DNA from: Phoma sp. XZ068
Lineage: Eukaryota; Ascomycota; Dothideomycetes; Pleosporales; Didymellaceae
NCBI GenBank assembly: GCA_004835665.1
Contig: ML240445.1
Span: forward strand, 1,426,001 to 1,490,000
Length of the DNA: 64,000 nucleotides
Direction of reading: 5' to 3'
Shown here one piece after another: positions 23,815 to 33,788 of the stretch (position 1 is the first letter of the stretch; each line of letters starts with the position of its first letter). The notes beneath the pieces are model-generated. The model did not search any database. It was not told the DNA's origin and saw only the letters and a program-made list of their open reading frames with translations. The position numbers and the translations under genes were made by a program.

Positions 23815-24600
23815 ATGCACTTTTCTAAGATCAGCTGTTTAAGCATTCTCGCTCTTACCATTCCGGCTATAGCTGCCCCTACCTCAATCAAAAATGTAGA
23901 GACATCGGTGGAGATGAACCGGGTAACACGGCCTTTTATAACAATAGGAATGCATCAGCTAAGCTGCTATAAGGATGCGGATGTCCTCAAGAAACAGTTT
24001 TGTCCTATCGTGATTGCGCTGGTCAAGGTAATTAGTGGCCAGCTTCTTGCAGGTGCCGCGAAAGCTGCAGTCAACGCCGCGAAGGCTAAGCTTGAGCCTA
24101 AAGGGGATTCATTCAAGGATTTCAATGCTGTAGGTTGATGCCATACCAAGTTGATTTCCTACTAACAAGTCAATACAGGCTCGCACTGCCTTCACACAAG
24201 AACTAGTCCAAGATCTCTATGCTAAAAGATCCCCTTCTAATGTCAAAAGCATTGCTTGATATAATGGCCCCTACTTATTCAGCAGTGGTGCCAATTACGA
24301 AGGCCCCATCAATATCAAGTTTAAGTGGGACATTTACAATACCGAGTAAGGCTCCACTTTGCTATTGACTAGATAAAACCTCTTCTGCCAACTCTTGATA
24401 GTTACAACTGTTTTGAAATGATCTCTAGCAGTGTGACTAATAAAGGTGATAGAGGATATATCAATATGAGTTATCTCTTATATTTATATAACACTCTGAG
24501 GCTAACTACTCTTAGACTGCTGTGTACGCAACGTGCAACTTTCACGCTGGAACATATACTTGCTAAGTGTCAAGTCTATGTTCTAAGCAAAGCTTGCAAG
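23815..24600 (+). pseudogene. Small secreted Cys-containing protein gene, broken by a stop codon
   Basis: Exon 1 (23815-24129) starts with ATG and a signal peptide (LSILALTIPAIAAP), then a mature part with QLSCYKDADV and an Ala/Lys-rich helix. Introns at 24130-24178 and 24346-24401 have good borders and keep frame, and downstream exons (24179-24345, then from 24402) read coherently: FKDFNAARTAFTQELVQDLY, NYEGPINIKFKWDIY, YNCFEM, GDRGYINMSY. An in-frame TGA at 24257-24259 interrupts exon 2 where TGG would restore reading. The 3' end is also unclear: an acceptor-like CTTAG at 24511-24515 has no matching donor in phase. The layout recalls small secreted fungal proteins annotated as DUF7888, but this is uncertain. 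The true 3' end cannot be fixed. Confidence 0.55.
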
Positions 24601-25217
24601 TACTAGTTAGGCTATGTTGCTAAACAGAGATCATAAGGATTGTTTCAGATAGGCAGGGTGATCACATTCAGAGTAATCTGGATTAGATTAATAGGACTAA
24701 GCTAAAAACAGAGCAGAAGGAGGTACACGCGTCACCAAATTGCCAGCTTTGTTTCCTAAAGAACAAATTACTTAGTTGTAATATAGCTGAATTTTACTCA
24801 GAGCTGCTGTTTGGGCTCTAGTCGTGAAGATGTTAGGTCAGCTGGCTAAGCTACCTTTTCCTAACAAGTGCCAAGACCGCCTGTACCAAGGCCGTTAATT
24901 CTGGCGAATACCCGCTGTTGTATATATTTGGAATGTTTTTGCTTCTGGACGCACTGCCCTGAGCTGGAAGTGTATGTCGGTCCCTGAGCTGACCTTGGCC
25001 CGCGCCCACTAGACACAAAGGCCTGTGCCCCTCAACTTCTGCCCGAATAAACCCAGTCTTACGTTCCTCACTATATCCCACAATAATAATGAAACCGGTC
25101 CTCTAGGAATATCAAAAATCAACGCAGCACTCTATTTCAATTATTATCTTGACTAGGTTTGCATACCTAGGTATAAATTAGCGATATCGTCCCTCCTCGC
25201 CGAGCTATAAGCGCACA
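24601..25217. other. AT-rich intergenic, no gene recognised
   Basis: Between two decayed genes; many stops in all frames. Nothing is supported. Confidence 0.4.
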
Positions 25218-26675
25218 ATGGCTGGCCATGTAGATTTACCAAGCGAACGTGGCAACCTCTTCCTTGTCAATGTGTTGCAGTAAGACCTGTCTTGTTTGTC
25301 TCAGACTTCAAGATCTATGCGCAAGGCGCTCCTCCCTCAACTATACAAGCGGATATCACTAAAGCAGGAAACGTCTCAATCTCCTCCACATATTTCACAT
25401 ACAATCTCCAGAACTCTCAGGAAAAGTACAAGAGCTAGGCTTCCATTAGAAAGGTGATCTTACAGAGGTCCTAATCCCTGCACTGGAACATCCTCCACTT
25501 CTCAGGAACGTAAGGGCTGATAGGTATGCTGCTAGAATTCAGTCTCTACAGCGGAAAACAATAAGCAGCACAGGGGTATCCAAAGAGGAATGGGATTGGG
25601 TGCTAAGCGGCCAGAACGCACTTGATACGATGATCACTGCGATGACAGTCTGTTGTCTAAGCCTCAAGGTCCTATACTTAGATTCAGACTTCCTAAACAT
25701 AAATAACAGTCGTTTCTAGGGCGATTCATTACTTCAAACGCAAAACTGGAAGCTTATCATCTAAAGTTGCAAAGCTCTAGAGAGTATTTTTAGCCAAGAC
25801 ATCTCATCTTGGGCTACAACCCTAAATAAGCTACTCTCACTCTCAATACATCTTCCATTTTCAATTTGCTGTTACTGGAAATCTTGTCAGCGTCACTTCT
25901 AGACCGTATAGGGGCCTCTCAACCTCCACCTCCCCCTATAGATTAGTCAACTACAACTCCACCAATATCCAGTGTTCGTATATTTAATTTACATGTGTCA
26001 AGAGCACAAGCTGCTACTTTGACATTTATTCTCGCGCAGACCCCACAACTTCAAAGCCTCTCTCACGACTATTGGCCCTGGTCCGACGCAGAAGAGCGGC
26101 TAGACTGTGATGAACTGCGCTATGCCTTGGAGTCTACCAGTCATACACTATCGGAATTGGTTGTCTCTTTCCATCTATTTACTACCCCAGCAGAGGATAT
26201 CGAAGAGGGCGGTGCCTGGACCGAGGACACGCAGGGCTTAGGCTCACTGACGTCTCTATCCCACAGCAACAAAATTGAAACCGCCCTTCCGATATTATTA
26301 AGCTGGAGGGGAAACGCTGGTTTAAGCTTAGAAGACGTACTACCATCCAGCTTGGAAGACATCTGCATAAGGGACGACTGCATTAGCTACAACGGCAATG
26401 CCGTTGATGGTGAGCGAACAGTTCAAGAAGTTCAGTCCTGGATAGAAAGCGACGCGTGGAAGACGTGTAGCCCTAATTTGAAACGGGTTTCGCTTAGATT
26501 GTGCTTGTCAGAAGGCGATGGTTGGAGCAAAGAATCACGGGATACAATAATGGATATCTGCAGGAAAGAGGGGTTCGAATTGTGGTTCGTTAGGCACAAT
26601 CCCGACCAAGAGTACAACGCAAGTCTAAAAGAATATGGGAAAACGCAGGTAATCCGTTGTAATACCCATACTTAG
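25218..26675 (+). pseudogene. Decayed F-box/LRR-like protein gene
   Basis: An ATG at 25218 opens MAGHVDLPSERGNLFLVNVL, which looks like an F-box start, but stops within about 20 codons. Fragments in shifting frames follow: SRSMRKALLPQLYKRISLKQ (about 25297-25360), then RADRYAARIQSLQRKTI and SKEEWDWVLSGQNALDTMI (about 25500-25650), each ended by stops. The last part, 25995-26675, is an intact 226-codon frame without its own ATG (the first codon is GTG); it has PNLKRVSLRLCLSEGDGW and FELWFVRHNPD, the C-terminal style of fungal F-box/LRR proteins. The order fits one ancestral gene with at least several stops and frameshifts. Confidence 0.5.
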
Positions 26676-27253
26676 GTCAGTTGTCTACGTATGATAATAG
26701 GCAGCGGAATTTCGACTCTTGAGGTATAAAGAGTCTAGGGTTCAGAGCGCAGCGCAGCCAGCTCACTCATTGTCCGTGGCGTCAAATTATAGTTCGTTTG
26801 TTACCTAGGTACTATAGTTACAGTCAAACATAGTAAAAATCATACTCTGTGTTGAATTAGTCTCTTTCCGCTTGACGGGATTTGTTCTTCTTTAGCCTCG
26901 TTGCGGCTCCTTGAGACCAGGACGTTGCATGGTCGGCTCGAGTCGCACTTAGTACCTATTTTGGCGAGAATGTGTCAGCAGTGTCAGCAGGCTGCAGCCA
27001 AGACTGCAGATGTCAGCACGGCACGACGGCGGCAAAATGAGTCGAACCTCGATTGCTCACTGGTAATTGGAGCAACTCATATAAATCTGCATCCCTCCTA
27101 CAAGATTTTGTCCTGGTCGCGCGGGATCATCCCCATGCCCTCCCTCGATGCGAGACACTGCTAGTTCCACCTCGATCACCTGCTTACGCTTGAGTATTAC
27201 ACTTCACGGGTACCATTTCTTTGCGCACAGTCTACCTCAATGATCAAGTCAAC
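26676..27253. other. Intergenic, promoter of HET-domain gene
   Basis: No gene recognised in 578 bases. A short CAG-rich run (TGTCAGCAGTGTCAGCAGG near 26972) is the only visible structure. Confidence 0.4.
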
Positions 27254-29074
27254 ATGGCGGAATCAAAGGCAGAAAGATACCAGCACACCCCGTTGCAGGG
27301 TCATTCATCTATCCGCTTGATAACACTTTTACCTGGGAGCTTTGGTACGCCTCTAAGGTGCCAGATTACCGAAGTTAAAAAGGCGATCGATGCTTCCTAT
27401 GAAGCCTTATCGTACACTTGGGGTGATTCTGGATTTCCAGAGTCTATTCAGGTTTACGGCTCCTCAAATCTTGAGCAGGTCAACCAGGTCATTCCAATCA
27501 CGCGAAACCTGTACAGCGCTTTACAACGACTGCGTACCGAGATACCTCGCAGGCTGTGGATAGACGCAATATGCATCAATCATGACGACTTCAATGAGAA
27601 AAAGCACCAGGTGGCGGGCATGGGCCATGTGTATCGCGAAGCGGACCGTGTCATTGTTTGGCTCGGTGAAGACCAGGCCTTTCCTAGGACCAGGGCACTC
27701 CTCATGCAGGATGGCAAGAACCGCTGGCCATTGACCCGACCTGAGGTTGACCTAGGAGAATTTGTGACGATTCCCTGGATGACCCGCGTCTGGGCAGTTC
27801 AGGAATATGTGCTCCCACGACACGTAATTTACCAGTTGGGTTCGTTGTCAATAACAGCAAATCATCTTGAAACCGTGGTCACACGCACAGGAGTTTATAT
27901 TGACGGAGACAAAAGACTGTATGACCAATGGAAGTCCATATGCCTCCTCTTCGAATACCGAGGGTTGGTGCAGAAACACAGATTGAACGAAGCAGATCCG
28001 CGACTCACTCTGGTGCGTACGTTCCTGGATCTAACCCGCCAACGTTTATGCAAGGACAGTCGCGACCGCATATACGGCATCCTTGGAATCTATCAGGATG
28101 TCGACTTTGTCCCAGACTATACGCTACCACCTCAGCACGTCTACCAAGACTTCGTTTCCAAGAGCCTAACAGCAGGGGATTTCTCAATCCTCCACGAGTG
28201 TTGCATTGGTATCCCTAATGCGGATGAACAATCCTACGTGCCATTCTTTGGACAGTCTCGGTCGCAAAAGAAATACATATCTTTCGCAGATCCACTAGGT
28301 GCTACATACTCCGCCGGACTGCATAAACGACCAAAGGTCGATGTCAACAAAGGCAGATATATCTCAATCCAAGGTTTTCCTGTCGATACAGTGCAACAGA
28401 AGCTGGACTTTTCAGAAGTGTGCGATATCGACCTCAATTCCGCAGGCCTAGTCACAAACGGCCCAAGCCCGGACTCGGATACCGGTCTATTGCCACTCCA
28501 TGGGACCTGGGGAGCCATCTACCAGACCATCATGAACCATCTCATAACGACCCCTAACGAGACCTTACGTTGGCGCCAGGACTACGATGAGAATCGATTA
28601 TCTCCACAGTTCCAGAAGGCACCGTACCAACACAATAGTTTTCTCGAAGTGCTCGTCCGCGCAATGAGAACGGACTTAAACGGTGACTACGACTGGGTTT
28701 CTAGTAAAGGCCAAATCAGAACTGATGCACACTTGCATCGCTCACGGCGCAACATCCTTTCTGAACGGAGTCTTTTTTGGACGAAGGACGGATACATTGG
28801 TGTGGGCACTTGTCATTTGCGGCCGGGAGATGAGGTAGTTGTGTTTGATGGGGATACAACACCGTTTCTCTTACGGAAGGAAACGCATTCTAACGGTGCG
28901 GAGGATGTGTATAAAATTGTCAGTGATTGTTACGTGTGTGGGTGGATGTATGGGCCGTTTCCGGATAGAACAGTGGCAAAGGATCCATCGTTTCGGAAGA
29001 GTATTTCGAAGAAACTAAAGGGCCGTGAGGATACTCAACAGCCTTTGGAGTCTCGAACCTTTTTGATCAACTAG
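27254..29074 (+). CDS. HET-domain protein (heterokaryon-incompatibility type)
   Basis: Single exon, 606 residues from the ATG at 27254 (the frame is open 11 codons further from a TTG). The HET domain spans roughly residues 45-190 and shows its three blocks: YEALSYTWGD; ITRNLYSALQRLR...RRLWIDAICINH; and MGHVYREADRVIVWLGED followed by PWMTRVWAVQEYVL. A later RLCKDSRDRIYGILGI is the usual post-domain motif. The C-terminal part is the variable region common in these proteins (DGYIGVGTCHLRPGDEVVVF). HET proteins trigger cell death after fusion of incompatible hyphae, or act in immunity-like recognition; the specificity of this one is unknown. It lies beside decayed and secreted genes. Confidence 0.92.
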   Translation: MAESKAERYQHTPLQGHSSIRLITLLPGSFGTPLRCQITEVKKAIDASYEALSYTWGDSGFPESIQVYGSSNLEQVNQVIPITRNLYSALQRLRTEIPRRLWIDAICINHDDFNEKKHQVAGMGHVYREADRVIVWLGEDQAFPRTRALLMQDGKNRWPLTRPEVDLGEFVTIPWMTRVWAVQEYVLPRHVIYQLGSLSITANHLETVVTRTGVYIDGDKRLYDQWKSICLLFEYRGLVQKHRLNEADPRLTLVRTFLDLTRQRLCKDSRDRIYGILGIYQDVDFVPDYTLPPQHVYQDFVSKSLTAGDFSILHECCIGIPNADEQSYVPFFGQSRSQKKYISFADPLGATYSAGLHKRPKVDVNKGRYISIQGFPVDTVQQKLDFSEVCDIDLNSAGLVTNGPSPDSDTGLLPLHGTWGAIYQTIMNHLITTPNETLRWRQDYDENRLSPQFQKAPYQHNSFLEVLVRAMRTDLNGDYDWVSSKGQIRTDAHLHRSRRNILSERSLFWTKDGYIGVGTCHLRPGDEVVVFDGDTTPFLLRKETHSNGAEDVYKIVSDCYVCGWMYGPFPDRTVAKDPSFRKSISKKLKGREDTQQPLESRTFLIN

Positions 29075-29269
29075 ACTTCCTTTTCCTACGTTTCTAGACT
29101 TGGTGCATAACACTTGGATTGCAAACTCTTTAGATAGAGTCAAACTAAGACAAATAATGGTCACAGCCCATGGTATAGGGGAAAAGATAATCTTAAAGTG
29201 AGACAGGTATCTTGGTATCGCAATGTTGCATGATACTGAGGATTGTAAAATCGAAAAAATTTCCAACGA

Positions 29270-29908
29270 TTAATTGTACGACTCGTGGTTGTACGTCTTG
29301 CCCGCGACCTCGCTCTCGGCTGTACACAACAACATTAGAACCTCCCACAATCACACCATGTTCGAGCTCGAAAAAGAGATCGCTTACCAAGAGTTCCGAT
29401 AGTCTTGAGAGTCTTCCTCCCATCCTTTACTTGGCCCATGTATTGGAACACTTCATGGCCACCCCTCACCTCCCTGTATGGCCCAGTGTAACTATCCACT
29501 GCTGCACCATCGCCATTTGGCTATTATTCTTCAGTTTTCATCGTGGAATTGGAGTCCGTACTGATAGTGCCCTTTGCTAGGATTGCCGATTACGACATCT
29601 TTGTGCCGACCACCAGCATCCTTCATTGGCTGGTTGAGAGCCTCGTGACTAGCACAGCTGTGGTCATCGTACGTTTTTGGAAGCTCATCTGTGCGGGTCC
29701 ATACGTGCAGTTTGGTAGCATCTTTGCCTACGAGTACGCTTGGAAGGGCTCGTTTGGGCAGTTGCATGGTCTCTGGGCCGGTGTTTGTGTGAATAAGGAA
29801 GTCACGAGGGTGGGAAGGGGCGAGACAGGCAACTTCAGCGTCTGAAATCTCAGCCGAGACATAACTGAGAATACTTGCGAGTACAAGAAGAGGGACTGAA
29901 AGCCCCAT
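29270..29908 (-). CDS. Small secreted hypothetical protein
   Basis: Three proposed exons, 29594-29908, 29388-29520 and 29270-29319, give 165 residues. The ATG at 29906-29908 starts a signal peptide (MGLSVPLLVLASILSYVSAE). Exon 2 reads VDSYTGPYREVRGGHEVF and VKDGRKTLKTIGTLG, and exon 3 ends NHESYN with TAA. Donor GTAAGC at 29387 is strong; the exon 1 donor (GTAATC at 29593) is weaker and was chosen because it is the one in phase with the CTGA-AATAATAG acceptor region. If unspliced, exon 1 would stop at 29531. Only two Cys are visible. No family recognised. It is convergent with the HET gene. Confidence 0.55.
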
Positions 29909-30656
29909 TATGAAGAACTCCTGGGAATGTAATCGATGGTGATGCTGTAGGATTGGTTTGGTTTGTATCTATAATAGAAGAAGATTCAACATCTTTAATA
30001 CTGTCTCATGGATTTGAAGGTGACCTCTTGTTCTTGTCCTGTGCAGAGAAGTGGGAAGTGCTGGGTGTTCAGACACCGAGAATTGTGGAAGTATACCAAG
30101 CCAGCAGTATGTGATACAACATTTTATTGGGACGACTGGGAATCATGTACGCGGGAACACATCCAGCCTTAAGTTGTTTTAAGAGCTGAATGTGATACTT
30201 TCAATTCCGACCGTTAGAAATTGCGTGGACTACGGTCTTCACTGCCCCGATTCCTTCACAAATGTCTCAGTCAGTTGCCATTTTGGATTAGGAGAACAAC
30301 AAGAGGACAATTTCAGATAATAAACTCGGTTCTGATTCCTACGACCCAAGATTGGGTAAAATATCGCAGAGTGTGACGCGTGCGAGGTGCAGCGACGTGG
30401 AGCGCGTTGCGAGACTGGATGGAGCGATCTTGGCGCAGTCTTACACGGAAGCTACGACCCCAGCTCTCCACTTGGACATAACAAACGTTGTTACCCAATG
30501 ACCCTCATTTCAGCGTGCCTGCTTGAGGCGTTACTTTCCTAACAATATGTACACGTAACTCTCACCAACATTCAGGTGCAACTGCTTGCAGACAGATCCA
30601 CCAACTGACCACCAACTTTTACAAAGCTCTCAAAATCAAGGTTTAAAGTTTTAGTC
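29909..30656. other. Intergenic, probable promoters
   Basis: No gene recognised. Near 30586-30640 the frame GCA ACT GCT ... AAA ATC AAG reads RQIHQLTTNFYKALKIK, which could be the 5' coding end of the gene starting at about 30657, but I cannot join it by a normal intron. Confidence 0.35.
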
Positions 30657-31967
30657 GTGGAAATCGAGCCAAAGAGTGTTATCAGCCCCGACAGCTTTGA
30701 AAAGTACGGGCTCAACGAATGCTGTCGAGTGTCCAGAGGAAGAGTGCAAGACTGCGTAGAGCGAGGTCTTATGAGCCAAGGTGAGACACACCTGACATTT
30801 CTACACGCTATTCTAACTCATAATAGACGCAGTATACCAAAGATATACAGGCGAGCTATCTGAAAGACTCATTAGCGCTCGAAGATCTCACCAGCCCACC
30901 GTGATAGAAGACATCCGAGCCTCCTTCTACGGCCTCATTGATCCAGCCACTGGCTGTGAGTTCCTCCCGTCGTGATTATATCTCTTCAAAAGCAGGGCTG
31001 ATATGTGACGCAGACCTCTCCAAAGCCCTGTTTGCACAAAATATCACACGGCATCTCAATCTGTCCCACACCTTACCCGAAGAAACTTCCACTGTCCTTC
31101 TTGCCATCCTAGACTCCCACGCATCCTACCCTTTCCCCACGCCACACCGCTTGCCAGACCATTTTGCAGCTGACGAAGACGCCTTTGTCCGCGCAATCTG
31201 TCTGCTCACGCTTCCTCCCGCACCTGCCACGCACAGATATTACTCTGGGACCTGGGGCCCGCACCGAGGTCGGTACATTGCGCGTCGCGGTAAGGATGCA
31301 AGTGATTCCTGCAGGCATTTATTCCGGAGCATTGCCGTGGCCGATGTCACTCCTCTCAGCCGTAAAACGACAATGATGGTGCCTCGGTTCGTGTGGTACC
31401 AACATGTTTCCGAGGGCGATGGTGGTGAGGATGAATTTGGAACAGAGATCGTTATTGTAGAGGAAGAGAGAGAAGTAGATATCGATGTTGTGGATGTGCT
31501 TGCTGGGTGTCCCCCGGAAGAGGATACACTGACGGCGAATCCGTTTGTAAGAGCTATCGCGTGGTGCTGCCGTGCCTGCCGCTGCGTACGGACGACTTGA
31601 CCACGCTTTCCATTCCTTCGGCAAGACTGGTCGAGTTGATGAAGTTGGTGCAATCCGGACACAACGCAGGTTGTGTCATCGAGGTCGAGAGTCTCGGCAG
31701 TGAAGGGAGCCTGGCCTGGAAAGAATTTGAGTCTGCGGCTTCAGAGTATGCGGTTAGTTGTTCGAAACCGGGGAGCAGAAGTTACCGGCGGGCTGACGTG
31801 TATGAACAGGAGCTTATTGCAGACGGACTTTCCAAGATCTATGGGGCCGTCACAGTCGCGGATACATTAAGCCAGAGGGGACAGGGTGCAGTGTCAGGTA
31901 TTTCATTAGCACTTCCAGCCTTCTTCACTTTTGGCCTTAAGGCTTGCTAGGCCTCGGCTTCTTTTAA
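30657..31967 (+). CDS. Uncharacterised multi-exon protein (5' end unresolved)
   Basis: Exons 30657-30780, 30827-30955, 31014-31506, 31554-31752, 31810-31897 and 31951-31967 all join in phase (about 349 codons), with clear GT/AG borders and a CACTGAC branch site in the intron at 31507-31553. The first codon taken is GTG, so the true start lies upstream and was not found. Visible segments: SPDSFEKYGLNECCRVSRGR, VIEDIRASFYGLIDPATG, HASYPFPTPHRLPDHF, DAFVRAICLLTL, SDSCRHLFRSIAVAD, VVLPCLPLRTDDL and ELIADGLSKIYGAVT. The FPFP...LLT...LYRSLAV-like order recalls the N-terminal part of TLDc/Rtc5-like fungal proteins, but only weakly. An acidic insert (EIVIVEEEREVDIDVVDV) is present. No function is claimed. 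Confidence 0.5.
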
Positions 31968-32068
31968 TGGTGCTACAATATTACCCATCCTTGGCTCGCA
32001 ATTCTTGGTCTGTCGGATTGGTATCATTCTCAAGTCTATCTACGCTATTGAAGATCATGCTGGGTATC

Positions 32069-33219
32069 TCACATCAGATCCGCTTCATCCACATGCTCGC
32101 CTCTCCTTGCCGCCAAATACACCCTCCCACTCTCATACGCACCAAGATACAACCCCGCGCCCACAAACGTCCACACAGCTCTCAGCGCCCCGCCTCGCCA
32201 CAGTCCCTTATACCCCTGCTCCTGCACTATCTCCCGCGCGATCTGCCACGTCCCTTTCTGGCCGGACTTGGACTTCTTCACAGACTCCCCCAGCGCATCG
32301 ACCAGCCCGTTCTTCGCCCCGTTGCTCTTCGCCGACGAAGAGTCTGCCTCGCCCGCACTCAACATGATCCTCGTCTTCAGCACATCAACAGGCGTCGTAA
32401 TAACAGCCGCAACCGCACCCGCCGACCCAGCACTAACCGCCGTAATCACCCCGCTCTCCACAATACTCCCACTCGTCAACCCCTTCTCATCCCGATACTC
32501 GCGAATCCCCTGCCGCAACCGCTCAAACATGGGAAACTGCATCGCCGTAAATGGCAGATTTCTCCCCGCGAGGGACGCATAGCCGCGCCATAGTGCGAGC
32601 GGGTTTGAGCGAAACTTCCGGAGGGTCTGGATGGTGGCGTTTGGGGAGGAGGGGTCGGACGATACCATTTGAGCGTTTTGCTTGATGACTTCTGCGGGGG
32701 TGAGGATGGCGCAGGAGACGAGTTCGGCGAGGGAGGAGGCCGCGGCGTGGATGAGGGGGGTGGGGAGGAGGCCTTGTGGGTGGGAAGGTGTGGAGTTGAG
32801 GGTTGTGAAGAGGGATTTTGTGCGCTCGTAGGTCGTGAAGAATGCTCCTGCTGGTGGGTGTTAGGTTTGTAATACTTATACATTAGACAGCCTCCCATGG
32901 CCACGTTTCCTTCTGGCGGTTTGTATACATGGAAGACGCACATGATGGTAATGTAGCAATAATCACGCTGCCAACGCCCTGATACATGCCCCGGAACAAC
33001 GCAGGATTCGGCTTCCCCGTCGCCGAGTTGGTGTACAGTCGTGCATAGTCTGGAGATTGAAATCGCGTCTTGAGTGTATCGAGCGGGTATACAAGCAGAT
33101 CAACCGTGAATGCCGCAATTGCGCCAGCCTAGAGATGTCAGATTTACATCATGTCACATTTCAATGATTTTTTCCCCGCGACGTACGATGAGAATATCGC
33201 TGTTGGTATTACCGGACAT
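32069..33219 (-). CDS. Mitochondrial carrier, S-adenosylmethionine-carrier-like (Pet8/SLC25A26 type)
   Basis: Exons 33187-33219, 32942-33128 and 32069-32850 give 333 residues; the first exon codes only 11 residues (MSGNTNSDILI). The three carrier repeats carry P-x-D/E-x2-K/R signatures: YPLDTLKTRFQSPDY, LTPAEVIKQNAQ and TTPVDVLKTRIM, each followed by a carrier motif (GMYQGVGSVIIATLPSSGAF; LWRGYASLAGRNLPF; GLWRGGALRAVWTFVG). FQSPDYARLY after the first repeat and TPAEVIKQNAQ in the second are typical of fungal SAM carriers. It should lie in the inner membrane and import S-adenosylmethionine in exchange for S-adenosylhomocysteine. A longer loop with SAGEADSSSAKSNGAKNG lies between helices 5 and 6. 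Confidence 0.88.
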
Positions 33220-33788
33220 CTAGGAATTGGAGAAGAAGAAAAAAAAGAGGTGGGGAGTTTTGATCAGGTCATGCTTGTGGTTGATCAACTTTTTGGCTGC
33301 AGGAACGCGGCGAATCACATACGTCACCGATGGGCTCCGATAGGCTGGTATGCATATACGTGAACAACATGCACTGCCACGTCGGCGCTCGTTCGGTGAT
33401 GAGGCATCTAATCTGATCAAGGTCAATACGAAATGTTCGCTAGCATGTGAAGGTCGTTTAGTGATACGTCGTTGCTGGAATGAATACAGTTAAGGACCCT
33501 GAGTCGAGATTCTTTGGGATAGTATTTGACTACGGGTATATATGCTTTCGATTGAAGCACTTTTCTCACTCCTCCACGCCTTCTAACAAATACTCCAAAC
33601 CGGCCCACGGTTTCGCTAATAAGGGTATCTACATTCAGACTCTATGCCTGTATCATGAACTCCAGTGAGGGATCACAGACGCCGGGGAGACACTGACCCT
33701 TCATTCGAACCGAGTGTGTAAAACAACGCTGAAGCACTTTTCATAATTCATAACCATACATCTGCTACGAGATGTCTCTGTCTGTCAA
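33220..33788. other. Intergenic, no gene recognised
   Basis: Promoter side of the carrier and 3' side of the RING-finger gene. A purine-rich run (GAAGAAGAAAAAAAAGAGG, about 33231-33250) lies just upstream of the carrier start codon, as a pyrimidine tract on the coding strand. Confidence 0.4.

Noticed and set aside
24257..24259. RIP as the cause of the TGA in the secreted-protein gene
   Set aside because: The change would be in CpC, not the favoured CpA, context.
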